Position numbers and translations under genes: made by a program. Below the pieces are notes generated by a model. That model searched no databases and had not been told where the DNA came from. It worked only from the letters and a program-made list of their open reading frames with translations. 64,000 nt of DNA from Epiperipatus broadwayi (taxonomy: Eukaryota > Onychophora > Udeonychophora > Euonychophora > Peripatidae), in contig JAQFVV010000032.1 of assembly GCA_028023455.1 (NCBI GenBank), positions 3,038,001 through 3,102,000 on the forward strand, written 5' to 3'. Shown piece after piece: positions 11,464 to 24,526 of this stretch. Every line of letters starts with the position of its first letter. Position 1 is the first letter of the stretch.

Positions 11464-11733
11464 TATATAGGGTATATGAGCACAGACCTTCACACGACCC
11501 ACCACTCTCCACACTATTTCATAACACTGATACCAACTGATGATTGCTGGTTTAGCATGAAATACATATATTGGTGATTATTTATCTTTTCAACATATAT
11601 GTGTTCAAGTGTATCAGGGTTATGAGATAGTGTGGAGAGTGGTGGATTGTGTGAAGGTCTGTGCTCATATACCCTATATATTACATATATAAACACAGGT
11701 ATATAATAAGCCTGTGTGTTTCAGTTATTACAA
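11464..11733. mobile_element. Foldback element with a conserved terminal hairpin
   Basis: The arms 11464-11530 and about 11611-11680 are reverse complements (TATAGGGTATATGAGCACAG on the left; CTGTGCTCATATACCCTATA on the right) around a loop containing GATGATTGCTGGTTTAGCAT. A second small stem, ACACAGG to CCTGTGT, follows at about 11693-11718, before TTTCAGTTATTAC. The loop, right arm and small hairpin recur at 19.7-19.9 and 20.1-20.35 kb, and inverted at 20.4-20.6 kb. Confidence 0.7.
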
Positions 11734-14569
11734 AAAGTGTTTTTAATTTTTCATAATCACTTTTTTTTTAAAAAAAATTTGCTTTAATTAATATGAAAGC
11801 TATAAAAGAAATTACTTATTGATATTTTAAATTCTGCAGTTTTGTTCTAAAGTATTTTCAACATAGATCTTGAGATAATGTCATAATCAGAGACTAATTA
11901 TGTACCAACTAAATAGACAAATAATTATAATCATAACATTAAATAAAATATTATATTTGATTTACAACACACACACATAATTTTATAATTGAAATTTACT
12001 GATTTTTGTTTATAAACTTATGAAACAGCATGATAATTTTTGACTATTCACTGGTAATAATATTTTATACTCTTTTTATATTTTATATTATTCCTGTACA
12101 AATTTATATTAACTATATTTAGTTCTATCAAATATTTTTTTTTAAGTGTTTACTGTCAGTATTTGTTTCTAATAGACCCCCTACATTTTTTTTAAAATCA
12201 AATTATATATATATTAAACAAAAAAAAAAAAAATGGCAAGAGATAAACTACCTATCATATAATTGTTTAGCATATATAATTATTAAATATTCATTTAAAT
12301 GTAATATTTCTAAGATATATGTCAATCAAGCTTAAATATATATTGGAGTGGTGAGATAGTTGTTGATGTGAGTGATTAGTTATAATTCATTTGTGGTTTG
12401 ATTATTCAACATTGCTATATATAAGTTTTATTATATAAAATTAAACATTTCTTCTATAAATCTTATATTTTAATAAATAAATAGAATAACAATACATGAA
12501 ACCTAGAAATTCAAAAACTTATTTTTTAAGCACTTTTAGGACAACCTTAATGGCATCATAAAATATATGCAAAGTCTATCATTTTCATAGTGCACTCAGT
12601 AATGAAAAAGTGAATTGTTAAAAAATACAAGTCAAAATATGTTCATCAGTATACTATGTGAATACCTATAATGGTTCTCAGTAGTGCAGATTATATTGAA
12701 ATGGATCTAAAAAAAACATGAGAGAAGATCCTCCAAATGGAAATCGATATTTCTTAAAATTGACCAATATGTTAGATGCCAAATGAAACAGGTGTACAGT
12801 TTTTCTTCCTTTTTTTTTAGATTTATACAATTCTCTTTAAGAATGAATGAGGATTTAAACTTTGGGATTAATGGGTATAAGAAATAACCATTGTAACAGG
12901 ATGGAGGTATCGAAAAGATGTGAACCTGGGGTGATCACAAAGCACATCACTCCCAGTCAATTTAAAATGAAATATCAAATTAATTATTAAAGTAATGTTT
13001 AATAATCATAAATATATAAGCAATTTTATCTATCAAAAGAGAGCATGAGAGATCATAGAGATCATTGAGAGATCAGCCAGCTAACTCAGCAGAGATAAGT
13101 TACTGCTTAGAGCAACTAAAAGCATAATTATAAATCAACCAACATTATAATAAGTCAAAGTAAGCATGAGTAATACTCCAAGTAATACTCAAAATATATC
13201 AACACAGTAAATCAACAGTCAATCTTGTGACTGGATTTGAACAATAAAAAATATAAATCAACAGTCAATCTAATGACTGGATTGGAAATGGGTCTTCTGG
13301 AGACCAGGCTAACTCTTGAGCCATTGCCAGCTTGGACAATTATTTAAACATTAATCTGGATACATCATTTAAGTGCGAATCCATAAGAATACATAACCAG
13401 AAAAATCTAAATAATAATGCTCGGGCATTAAAACATGCTGATCATCATCAATGCTCTGGCCACTTAGTACTATTAATGTACTGGCCATCTATAAACTTAC
13501 TTTTTAATAGACTAAACTAAATAAAAATGTGTAGAAGTTTTAAAGAATGTAATCTTATGGACCAACCAGGATGATGATTGATCATCACTGAATGCTCCTA
13601 AAGCACTAAATAAACATCCCCATTTATACATTGGCCATTATTGTATAAATCTAGCTCAGAAGAACACAATGTCTGCTACTGTTATACTGAACAAAAATAT
13701 GATTTAATACAATTTTAATAATTGAATACAAGTTTATTAACAATAAATAAATGATTTTAAAGTCTGTAGAATCAGGTTTCTGATTTTGAATAATATACAA
13801 TAATAAAAGTTATCACAATGTGATTTATAAGATTAGTATACAAATTTCAAGTTGTTATATTGATTACATCACTTCTTAATAGATTTTTATAAACATATAT
13901 ATATATCTGTATACAGATGCATGTTTTATAATATACAATGAAAACATTTCAATTGACATTTAACAAAATTTTTAAATGTCTAAAATTTTTCATGTGTTCT
14001 ATTTAACAAGCATTGATTTATATACACATATACATGTGTCTGCATATGATTTCTGAACATATTTGACATGTTACAAAATAATTATCAAAATCTTAAGTTA
14101 TATAAAAATACAATAAATGATTAAAGTTTTAGTTAAATGATATACATTTTACATACTAGTCTACTGAAACACATATATATAATTTGCACAGGTGTGCAAT
14201 ATATTGATTTATCTACATAACATTTGTATTTATCACAATAAAATTATTAAAGATTATTTTTGCAATTTAATTCTCTTTGCTGAATATAGTCTTCTTTCTT
14301 TAAAATAAGTACTATCACATTTTTGACAGTTAATTGATTAATTATCAACGCATTTTAAAATGTCTTTTTTTTAGAAAAATAAAATAAAATCAGTCTTTAA
14401 CTGATTATTATAAAAATCTATATTTAGATTTTTTTTTTTTAAACAACTTAAAAAAATAATATTGTTCTATATATGTCTATTTTTAAATGAATTATTTAAA
14501 AACAACTCACTCTTGTATATACGATTATTGGTGCTTCTCTGAATATAGACACAGCAGCATATGTATAAC
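11734..14569. other. AT-rich intronic DNA with a few short repeats
   Basis: No gene was supported. At 13209 and 13255 the string AAATCAACAGTCAATCT recurs, each followed by TGACTGGATT. A slightly GC-richer patch at 12890-13670 resembles an old unclassified repeat. Microsatellite-like TATATA runs occur at 13895-13910. Confidence 0.5.
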
Positions 14570-15110
14570 TACTTCATCACCTGATGATTTCTATTGATGA
14601 CCAGTTCAGGAAAGTCACAATCAGGAAGTTATAATCCAGGTAAGTTGGTCTTGATTTAGGTTCCCTTCTGTCTTGGACTTCAGCAAACTGACTTCTCCAT
14701 ATTCAAGCAGACTAGTGAATATAGAAGTGGGTCAGCTTTATGATTCAATACTTCAGCAGTAAATTAGGGCAGCTGCTTTCTTGCATTCTTATATTTTCAT
14801 GGCAATCCTCTGTATAATTCTGCCAGCCATCTCTGCAGCTAGCTTTACTGTGGCCACTCTGATACAGTTGCCAACAAACTGCAGCTAATTCTTCATAAAA
14901 TATTTTAGCCAAACTTTGCAGTTGTCCTTAGCTAACTGCTTCACCAAAAATATTAAGACAAGAATTGTTTTCAAAAAAAATTATTTTCCAAATATTGCAG
15001 CTGGCCAATTTGGCCACCTGCGCAAAATATTAAAGCCAAACTCTTCTGGCCAGGTGTTACAAAAACTGCAAATCAAAACTGAACTGATATTTTTTTTATC
15101 AGCCATTTTA
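14570..15110. repeat. GC-richer patch, probable old unclassified repeat
   Basis: The base composition differs from the flanks. Motifs such as TGCAGCT, AGCCAAACT and AAAATATT recur several times (for example near 14900 and 15026). No terminal repeat, poly-A tail or reading frame identifies the family. Confidence 0.35.
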
Positions 15111-16650
15111 TAGAATTGGTTTGGGGTGATAACAACACATTTAATTAAAAAGTTTTTTTTTTTATCTTTTCAAAAAGATAACTAATCTTTTCAAATCCTT
15201 TTTAATTAAAAACTATTTTTGAAAGCAACTTTGCAATTTTACCAAAAGTATGATCTACATGTTTTTTCTTAGATAGTGAAATGCATACAATCATTACTTA
15301 AAAAAGATATTTTATACAAGTTTTAATTAAAAGATAAAATATCTACCAAATTTTATGTCTGTGTTTATTTCTACTCTTCCTTTCAACTTTATATATATGT
15401 GCACACTATTATTGTGTGCTATATAACAGTCCTGTTGTCCTGTTATACCATATTGGCTCTTTATTTTAAATATATTAACTAATGATGGTTAAACAAAGTA
15501 TCCAAGCCTATTTCTTACTATCACTTCCATTAAACATGTCTACATAGTAAGAGAGTCTAGCCCTTCCATTATAAATATTATTTATCTATTTACAATATAT
15601 CTGTCATATTACATATTTGATTTCCATGTCTGAAAAGAAACAGCTATAAATTGGGTTTAAATACCTTTCTAGATTTTTAAATGTTAGCTCAGAATGAAAA
15701 CATGTCAGTATGTGTGATAAGAGCTGTGAGTATATAGCTATATTTAACTAAGTTTGGAATGAGAGAGAGAAAATGATTTAAAATAATATAAATATAGTAA
15801 AACAATATTTATAATATTTATGCTCCTTTTATGATGCTTCGTGATAAATCCAATGCATAAAGAATAAAATATACAGTTATATTTTTGGTGAATATGTATT
15901 CGTATCAGAGAAAATTCATTTAATTTGATTGAATTTAACTTATGATATCTGATATGCTTATCATCCAATATAAAATAATTATTATTTAACTATAGTTATA
16001 ATAATATAAATAAAGATTGGCAAAATATAAATCAATTGATAACAGATATGTGCAAGTTATAATAAATATTAATAACTGAATAAGAAATTAATTATAAATT
16101 GGATTTGCTGTAGCATTTGTAAAAAAAAAAATTACATTAAGAAAAAAAATGAAATACATAACTAAAGGAAAAACAAAATGTTAAAATTACTTAGAGAATA
16201 TTAATATTTGCTATAAATATTTTTTTCTTTTATAAAGGCTTTTTATTTTAAATAAAAATTTATCTTACCGTATCTTTAGAATTCTGATTTTACACTTCAT
16301 TAAAAATATAAGTTCAAACACTTCTTAAAAATTGATCTGTAAGTCAGTTTTTAAGATTTAAAGCTTTATTTGATGTATTTTCTTGAATTATTTTTTGCAT
16401 AGGATGATGGCACCACATAATTATGTGTTCATCATGAATAAGTTAATAGAAATTATATGGAAGACAACAAGTACTGCTAGTTCTATATTCTCAGTGGTTG
16501 GTGCATATAATAAAGAGTCACTTGAAATTGGCATTTTCAAGAGATTTCATAATTGTCTAGTGTACTAATAAAGTTATCACTTTATCATAATTTGATTTTC
16601 AACTATTTCATAGTTTTCCATATTAAATGTGTTAATAATTCATAAGCTAG
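15111..16650. other. AT-rich intronic DNA, nothing recognised
   Basis: A- and T-runs and short local palindromes (for example TTTAATTAAAAAG near 15138 and 15205). No exon of the host gene was found here. Confidence 0.5.
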
Positions 16651-17951
16651 CCCGGTACTAATCAGTACACCAGGCCACCTGCTTAGTAGCCTTGTTTCTC
16701 TGCTAGAAACACACAACTATATCGATCCGGGGCTGATTATGTTTAAATTATTTTTACATTTTCTCCAACTTTTATTAAAATATTTTTTTCCAATTTGGCC
16801 GACTTTTGTTAAAATATTTTTATATTTTCTTCACCTTTTTTAAAACTATTTTTACATCTGATAGGACTTTTTTACTAATATTTTGACCTTTGATACGACT
16901 TTTTTTTAATCTATATTTTGTCATTGTTGTAAATAATTTACGATACAAGATTTTATTCAAATATTTGTACATTTTCTTTTCAAAAATGGCAAAATAGACA
17001 TCGCGTAATACAAATAAAGTCAAAAAAAAATAAATGTATAGTCGCCATATTTTAAAAACAAAAAAGAAAATGAAAGTTGAAAAAGTCAAAAGTTTTGATC
17101 TTAGTTTAATTTTTTTGGGGGTAGATGGGGAGAAATAATTTGTCGTCACTGAGACAAAAGATAGAGATAAAAGTTATTTTGAGTTTGTTTTTATTTTTAA
17201 AAAAAGGTAATAAAAATTGGTTTTAAAAATAGAAAGTTTTAGTATATCAGCAGTATACATATAAAGCCGAAACAAAAATCGCCGTATAGACCAAAAAAAA
17301 AGTGTCGCTGTATTTTTTTTAAATAACAAAAAAAAAAAAGAAAAGAAACAAAGTTGAAAAACTCAAAAGTTTTGATCTTATTTTAATGTTTTTTTTTTTG
17401 GGGGGGGGGGATGGGAGTGGTTGACAAATATAATTTATTGTCACTGATAAGTTTATGATTTCCAAAACTACGTGCAACCTTAGACATTTTATTTGTCTCG
17501 TAATTTATATGGCTTTTTGCGTGAATTCTGGGAAAAGATGCTTACATGACCATTTGCAATTTTTTCCACCTTCCAAAATTTGTAGGAAAGCCCGGCGATG
17601 GTCTTATAATTATTAGTATCAAATACTATATCGGGTAGGGGGTAAGACCTTTAATTAGAATGCATATTACAGCAGTTATGGCATTTGAATTCACTACACC
17701 CTCACATCATACAATAGCAATCTGTTAAGTGTGCGTATTTGGATAGTGTCGCGAAGCACATTAGCGGGCCATAATATTTGTGTGCAATGCCATATATGCT
17801 TTCAGCAGCTAATATGAACAGTACTGTTCTATAGGCCATAAGTTTCTCTGCAAAAGCACAGAAATATTGGGCCATGTAAACAGCATATTTCTAGGTTTTG
17901 GGCAGAAAAACAATGCTACCAAGCAGCTGGCCTGGCATACTGATTGGTACC
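16651..17951. mobile_element. Non-coding DNA transposon-like element with about 58-bp TIRs
   Basis: The left end reads CGGTACTAATCAGTACACC then AGGCCACCTGCTTAGTAGCC. The right end is its reverse complement with roughly 12 mismatches: GGCCTGGCATACTGATTGGT preceded by GCTACCAAGCAGCT. The 1.3-kb interior has no real gene. Between about 16740 and 17460 it carries two or three copies of a roughly 250-300-bp unit with CAAAAGTTTTGATCTTA and a G-run. In inverse orientation that unit also makes up the interior of the hAT-like element at 53.5-55.8 kb. The target-site duplication is unclear (GCTA on both sides is possible). Confidence 0.6.
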
Positions 17952-19006
17952 GCTATTTCTGTCATTCTAATCAACTTAATTTTTTTGAATGCTGTTAACA
18001 GTTTTTTTTTTTTTTTTCTGAATGAACTGATTTCAATATTATAATTTTCTTAAAACAATAACACTTTTTCCCCCAAATCTTTTTTACTAAATACCAAAAC
18101 TAAAAAAGAAAAAGAACTAGCAGCATCTTTCACATTTTTTTTTTTGTACAAACGCTTTTCAAGATCTATTATTATAAATTAAATTAAACAAATAAAATTA
18201 CATTATTTTTCTTAATATATCTTTTGCTGGTATAAACAAGAATGAAATAAATAAGTAGCCTGTGACTTTAGCAGAAAAAAAAAAAAAATTCTGACCTGAG
18301 TACTTTTGCTTATATTATTTATTTTTTTAAATATCTATTTTAGTGAGTAGATGAAAAGCTTATAAAGTCAGAGTGGTTTTATTTTAAATGGAACATGATC
18401 TAAACTTGTATAATATAAAATGAAAAAAATTGCATTTTATTACATCAAATGGTTACATTTTTAATTTCAAAAGATGATAATATAAAAATAAGGCAAAAAT
18501 TTATAATATCCACTCACTTTTACAAAAGTATGTAGATAAAATATCAGTTGTTTTAAAATAATTCTTTTTTTTTTAAGCAATATTCACAATAAATTTCATT
18601 ATTTTTTTCAATTGAAATTAATTTTAAGTTAGTAATCTTTTTTAAACAACAGAGGCATATTATAATAAAATTGCAAAATAAATTATCCTGTAATAAAGGA
18701 AAATATTTTTGTCAAAAAAAAAAAAAAAAAATGTTTTGTTTATTGCATATTTAAAAATAAATTTTTTGATTATTTGTCCATCTTTTATTAATTAGTTTAT
18801 TATTAAATTAACAGTAGTCACTTTGTTTATCAAATACCATGTATCAATTTATTTATTTTTTAGTAATAATTAGATGTATTAATTACATTTTGATGAAATG
18901 TAATTAGTTAATTTTATTTAAGAATTTAGACATACACTTCATTAAAAGGAAGAAATTTATGTTTAAGTTTACATATAAATTTTTAGTCTGTATTTTTTTC
19001 TATTAG
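17952..19006. other. AT-rich intron immediately before the first visible exon
   Basis: Poly-T and poly-A runs. It ends in a polypyrimidine stretch, TATTTTTTTCTATTAG, which is the splice acceptor of the exon at 19007. Confidence 0.6.
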
Positions 19007-19065
19007 ATGCTGTACATACGCTTACATGTGCCATTATGCTTCTCAATACAGATTTACATGGTCAG
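19007..19065 (+). CDS. PSD: EFA6/PSD Arf6 exchange factor, internal exon: Sec7 domain motif 2
   Basis: This exon encodes [19 protein letters not shown], preceded by a split codon (AT in this exon, probably Asp with a G from the previous one). LLNTDLHG is the second signature motif of Sec7 domains, the part that contacts the Arf GTPase. The flanking TCAIM and HGQ match the EFA6/PSD branch rather than cytohesins or BIG/GBF. EFA6 proteins load GTP on Arf6 at the plasma membrane and link to actin remodelling. The acceptor is TTTCTATTAG and the donor CAG|GTAAGC; the exon ends in phase 0 and joins the next one in frame. The catalytic glutamate region lies in an upstream exon that I could not find in the 19 kb to the left. 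The gene symbol follows the vertebrate name; arthropod copies are usually called Efa6. Confidence 0.93.
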
Positions 19066-19175
19066 GTAAGCACAATTTTTTAAAATGAATTAGCATTATT
19101 ATTTTATTGTTGTTATAATTATTAGTATGTAATATTATTATTATTGCAGTATTTTAATCGTTTTCTATATTGTAG

Positions 19176-19373
<198 letters not shown>

Positions 19374-19518
19374 TAATTAATATTATGAAATATTTTTAGA
19401 ATTCAAATGTTAGATTTTTTTTTACTTCATTTTAACAATCAACTCTTTGAATAATAAATAGGTTTGCCTTTTTAAAAATTCCTTTCTATAAAAAAAAAAA
19501 AATACTATAAAAATATAA

Positions 19519-19889
19519 CTTGGCCTCGGGGTGGCCTTTGAGTATTTCATCATCAGATTTTCAATTGGATGGATGGTTGAAGAGTTGGAGTATGGAATAG
19601 ATTGAAGCCTGTCCATTAAAGTATGAGGATTGGGTATCTTAATATATATCTGAGCACTTATGGCATATACATGTAGAGATGGTAATCTGGACCAACTGAT
19701 GATTATTGCTGGTTTAGCATGAAATACGTATATTGGTGATTATTTATCTTTTCGACATATATGTGCTTAAGTTCTTCAGTGTTATGAGATAGTGGTGGGG
19801 AGTGTGAAAGTCTGTGCTCATATACCCTATATATTACATATATAGACATAGGTATATAATAAGCCGGTGTTTCAGTTATTACATAGGAG
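19519..19889 (+). repeat. Repeat unit, copy 1 (direct)
   Basis: It starts at CTTGGCCTCGGGGTGGCC and runs through TTTCATCATCAGATTTTCAA, CCAACTGATGATTATTGCTG and the small terminal hairpin ending in TTTCAGTTATTACA. The last 200 bp are the loop, right arm and hairpin of the element at 11464-11733. Confidence 0.75.
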
Positions 19890-19936
19890 GGATGTCTGCC
19901 CATCCCTTGTATATGTATTAAATGGATTATGTCCTG

Positions 19937-20352
19937 TACGTGAGGGGTCTGATTGACCTTAGGTCAACATGGGTGTGACAAGAATCTTGGCCTCAGGGTA
20001 GCCTTTGAGTATTTCATCATCAGATTTTCAATTGGATGGAAGGTTGGAGTGTGGATTAGATTGAAGCCTGTCCATTAAAGTATGAGGATTGGCTATCTTA
20101 ATATATATCTGAGCTCTTATGGCATATATATGTGTAGAGATGGTAATCTGGACCAACTGATGATTGCTGGTTTAGCATGAAATATGTATATTGGTGATTA
20201 TTTATCTTTTCAACATATATGTGTTTGGGTGCATCAGTGTTATGAGATAGTGTGGGGAGTGGTGGAGAGTGTGAAAGTCTGTGCTTATGTACCCTATATA
20301 TTACATATATAGACATAGGTATATAATAAGCCTGTGTGTTTCAGTTATAAGA
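19937..20352 (+). repeat. Repeat unit, copy 2 (direct, slightly longer)
   Basis: The same unit about 470 bp downstream, including CTTGGCCTCAGGGTAGCC, TTTCATCATCAGATTTTCAA, GACCAACTGATGATTGCTGG and the AGGTATATAATAAGCCTGTG hairpin. It extends further 5' than copy 1 (GTGAGGGGTCTGATTGACC). Confidence 0.75.
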
Positions 20353-20402
20353 ATATATAACTTAAAAAAAAAAAAATCAAAATATATAATATACATGGTA
20401 AA

Positions 20403-20768
20403 TATAGGGAATTTGAACTCAGACTGTCAAGCACCTGTTATCTGTCTACACTATCTTATATCACTGATACACATGATGACACGTGTAGAAAAGATAAATA
20501 ATCACCAATAAAGTATTTCGTGCTGAACCAGCACTCATCAGTTGGTCCAGATTATCATCTCCCACATATATATATATAATCAGTACTCAGTTTATATTAA
20601 GATAGCAAATCTTCATACTTTAATGAACAGGCTTCAATCTACTCAACCTCCAACTCTTCAGTCATTCATACCATTGAAAATCTGATGGTGGAAAGTCCAA
20701 ATCCCATGCTGACGCTAATATTGCCACGCCCATGTTGTCCTCAAGTCAGTCTGATCGCTTATGTATTG
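20403..20768 (-). repeat. Repeat unit, copy 3 (inverted, diverged)
   Basis: This is the reverse complement of the same unit: AAAAGATAAATAATCACCAA, CCAGCACTCATCAGTTGGTC, CATACTTTAATGAACAGGCT, TTGAAAATCTGATGGTG and CCCATGTTGTCCTCAAGTCA. It ends with the complement of the 5' part seen only in copy 2. It is more diverged than copies 1 and 2. Confidence 0.7.
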
Positions 20769-23700
20769 ATCAACCTTTTTCAGAGTAATAAGATATATAT
20801 ACATTAATACATCTTGAGAAGTCTGCTTGTAGCAGTGAAACTATTGGTTATATTTTAGAGTTTATTTTCTTAGGCTAGTCTGGGTTAGATGTGAATTTGA
20901 GTGTTTGAATATATCTTATAGCTCAAAATGCAAGGTTGATTAATTTTAAAAAAACAAGCCATTATGACAGATAACAAAGCTGGATGTGTTTAATTTTTTA
21001 ATTTATTGATTCTGATTGCATGTATACTTTAACTGTTGGAGAGCACTCATCCATACACTAAATTAGATAAAAGAAGCTAACAGATCAATTTAATTTTTTT
21101 TTTTTTAATAAAAATAATACAGGTTTTAAAAAACAACAACATGAAAATAATATAATATACTTAGAAAACAAACCTGTAATTAATATCTTTAGTAAACAAT
21201 AAAATGAAAAACAGTGAGAAAAAAATTAAATTATCATGAGAGTAAACAAAAGTAATTGAAAGGTAAATATTTTCACAAATTGAGGAAAGTAAATAATGTG
21301 GATGGAAAAAAATGCATCAAGACATAAATATATATTTATTTTAAATAGTTGTGTGTCATACAGTTTTTGAATGTGTGGGACTTGCCTAAAGTTTTATTTC
21401 TTTTGCATTACCATATGTATGAAAGCCTTCTATTTGCAAAGTAATAAGTAATGAAGAGGGAGTGTTGGCATTTTTTCAAAGACATAAACTCTTGGATGAT
21501 TGTGTCTCAACATAACTTTGTAGCCAATTGTTTACTGTTATTGATAATTTAACTTTTTTCCAAATGTTTACATTGATCACACATAAAGAAAATATATTTT
21601 TTTTTTGGTCTTTTTTTTTGTCCTTGTTGATAATTTTATTTTTCTCCTGAATACTTTTTAATCATTTTTTGTTAAGTCTCCTGAATACTTTTTAATCATT
21701 TTTTGTTAAGTTTTTTTTTTTTTAATAAAATAGATTATTTTTATTAAAAAAAAAAAGAAACAAATGCTTTTCAATTTTGTTTTGTTTATTACAAATATTA
21801 ATTTAATTTTAGGTTTATTTATTAAATAAATTATATTATTATTTCCATTATGAAAAAAAAAAACAACAACTGATCAATTAGCATATTTTTGTCTATTTTA
21901 GTATACCTATAGTGTCTCAAGCTATAAGTGATGTGTTCTTGTGATGGCACTAGTTTGTTATTATTATTACTATTTTTATGTCATTTTAAATTACATTTTT
22001 GATATGTTTATTTATTTTCACATAAACCAGCTCTCTAAGAATAGTTTTTTTCTCTTAATTATTATTGATTGATGGTAGTGCAATAAAGAATTGATATTTT
22101 GAAACTTTTTTATATTTGGTATAAAACAGTAAGTACTTCATTAATTTTGTTTTTACTACTACAAGAATAATCTCTTACATCCACCTTTATTGTTCACACA
22201 CACCCTTTCCATTGCTTATATAAATATATAGTGTTTTTGTGGTTTTTTTTTAAAGTTTGTAATAATAAATTTATTTGATTTAATTTGTTCATTGTTCAAA
22301 TATTTTATGTACCAGTTCTAATTATATATTATTAATTTCATGATTTTATTTTGAAGCAGATGCATTGCTCATAATATAACATCATGACCTTTCCAAATCA
22401 GAAATTTTGCTAGATTTAGAATAATTTCGTCTAGCAAAATTATTTTTCTTTATGCATTCTATATAAATGACATTATAAGAGTTCATCTATGTATGAATAA
22501 CAGTAATTGTGTCTAGCTTGTATCTTTTATATATATATCTCTTCTATATTTATATATAAAATCAATAATAAAGAAATAAATATTAGGAATTTGATCTCTT
22601 TTTTACTTTACTGAAATTTTCTTTTAATATTTAATAATTTGCAAATTTTATGTCACCTGACTTAAGAGATGTTTTCCTCTTCTGTTCTCTGTGCTTAAAA
22701 ATGTTTTCTACTTACAAAAAATAAGTTTTTTATTAATTTAATTAATTTTGTTACAAAAATAAAAAATAGAAGCAGTGTTTACATCAATGTTGATTATAAG
22801 TTAAAGATATTTTTTTCTTGTGTTTGATTTAAATAAATTCCAAATTCACATTGAAAGAATAAATTGACAATAGAAAATCACCAATGTTAATGTTTTTTTA
22901 CATGTACTTAAGTATATATCTTATCTAAATTGATAATTAGAATTTAATTTAGGACTTAGGCAACCATCAAAAGAAAATTTAAATGTGATTGGAAAGAGAA
23001 AAAAAACTTATAAAAAGGATTTTAATGAATGTGTTTTATAACAATGATATCAGTGTTAATTTATGAATCTCCTTCTAGAAAACTTGGAAGAATTACAGTG
23101 ACTCCATATCTGAAATTGATTTTGCCAATAATAATCTGTATTGCACTTGGGATAAAAGCTGAGATAATGAAGTAGATATTATTAATTTCATATATTATGT
23201 TTCCATTAAATTAGTAATTTGATAAAAGATTTTTATAATTGTTAACTTTATCTGATTCATTCATTATCATTAATACTGTTTTATTTTTAACACATTAAAC
23301 ATTTGATTTTTTTTATCTATATTTATTGAGCTCAAATTTTTGATTTTCTTGAGATAATTTTTGGAATGAGCTGTAAAACATATTTGCAAAACATCATCAT
23401 CATCAGAAAATCCAAAGGATTTAAATAATTTCCACTTATTTTTGCTTTTATTGTTTCCAATTTAATCCACAGTAAAACAATTAAAAAGTTCTGAAGAAAT
23501 ATAATCACTTTTCTGTATGGTCATACCAGTGTTAGGCTTCTTTGAGTCATTATATCCATCCATCACTACAATGCATTTTAATAAATATGTATTAAATTTT
23601 ATTATTTTTTGGGGTGTAAGCCATGATATTTGTAATATTAAACATAACAGAAATTCTTATGCAGAATTAATGCCTTTCTGTTACCTGTAAATCAAATACC

Positions 23701-24252
23701 AAAGGCTAATTACACTCATTATTTCATATATATATATAACTTAGATTAATACTTGACTGTGATTTACTGTGCTAAAATTTCTTTTAAATTGTTGTTGTTG
23801 TTATTATTATCATCATCATTATTATTATTGATGGATTTGAGACCAAATTCTGATAATAATTTATGAAGATGTTATTAAATATATATACAAGCAATTCTTA
23901 ATATCTTTTTTCTTCTTCATTAAATATTGCTATCAGTGTTGTATTCTTTTATCATCTGTATTACTTGGTGTATAACTTTGATAGCAATTTTTCCACTTCT
24001 TTAGTTCTTTAAATATCTATAATAATTCCCTTGCTTCTTTGCACCTTTTTTTTTGTAGATTTAATTGCATATCTTTTCTTTTAGATACTTGGCTATTCAG
24101 TAGTTTTATTATTGTGTAAGTTACTTTGTATTCCTGTTGCCTATTATTTTATTGTATATGCAAAATTTTTACTCATCTTTTTTTTTTTTTCTGTGTTAAA
24201 ATAGCTTTATCCTCAACATTGAGATTACTTATGTTTTTAATAGCATTTATTT
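20769..24252. other. AT-rich intronic DNA
   Basis: No supported gene was found. It contains TATATA and ATT/TTG microsatellites (for example about 23790-23830) and a small stem at 22406-22442 (ATTTTGCTAGA...TCTAGCAAAAT). Confidence 0.55.
21643..21710 (+). repeat. Perfect 34-bp tandem duplication
   Basis: The 34-bp unit from TCTCCTGAATAC to TTTTTTGTTAAG occurs twice without a gap and without mismatches, so it is recent. Confidence 0.9.
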
Positions 24253-24526
24253 ATTAATAAGCCAATAAACTGATGCATGTGCATTTTGTAGATTTAATTA
24301 TATAAATGAATACTCCCATTTTCCAAACACAAGATGAAGTCTTTGTGAAAAGATAGAATGAATCATCTATCTTTTCGACCCAAACGTTTATGTATGGGCA
24401 AATCTTAAGTATCTGGAAATGATTCATTCTATCTTTTCACAAAGACTTTATCTTGTGTTTGGAAAATGGGAGTATTCATTTATATAATTAAATCTACAAA
24501 GCGCATGTGCATTAGCTTATTAATAT
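24253..24526. mobile_element. Hairpin (MITE-like) element with about 110-bp arms
   Basis: The left arm (24253-24368) and right arm (about 24417-24526) are nearly perfect reverse complements. They include TTAATAAGC ends, GTAGATTTAATTATATAAAT, CCATTTTCCAAACACAAGAT and GAAAAGATAGAATGAATCAT. The loop is about 45 bp. There is no reading frame. High arm identity suggests a young insertion or one kept by gene conversion. Confidence 0.75.

Noticed and set aside
16820-17149. 109-codon minus-strand frame rich in Lys, Phe, Ile and Tyr
   Set aside because: It lies in the A/T-run interior repeat of a TIR element; its composition is explained by the low-complexity DNA.
1-19006. Search for the upstream Sec7 exon with the glutamic-finger motif
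   Set aside because: No GET/GEAQ-type segment with splice sites was found; it must lie further left, or I missed a very short exon.
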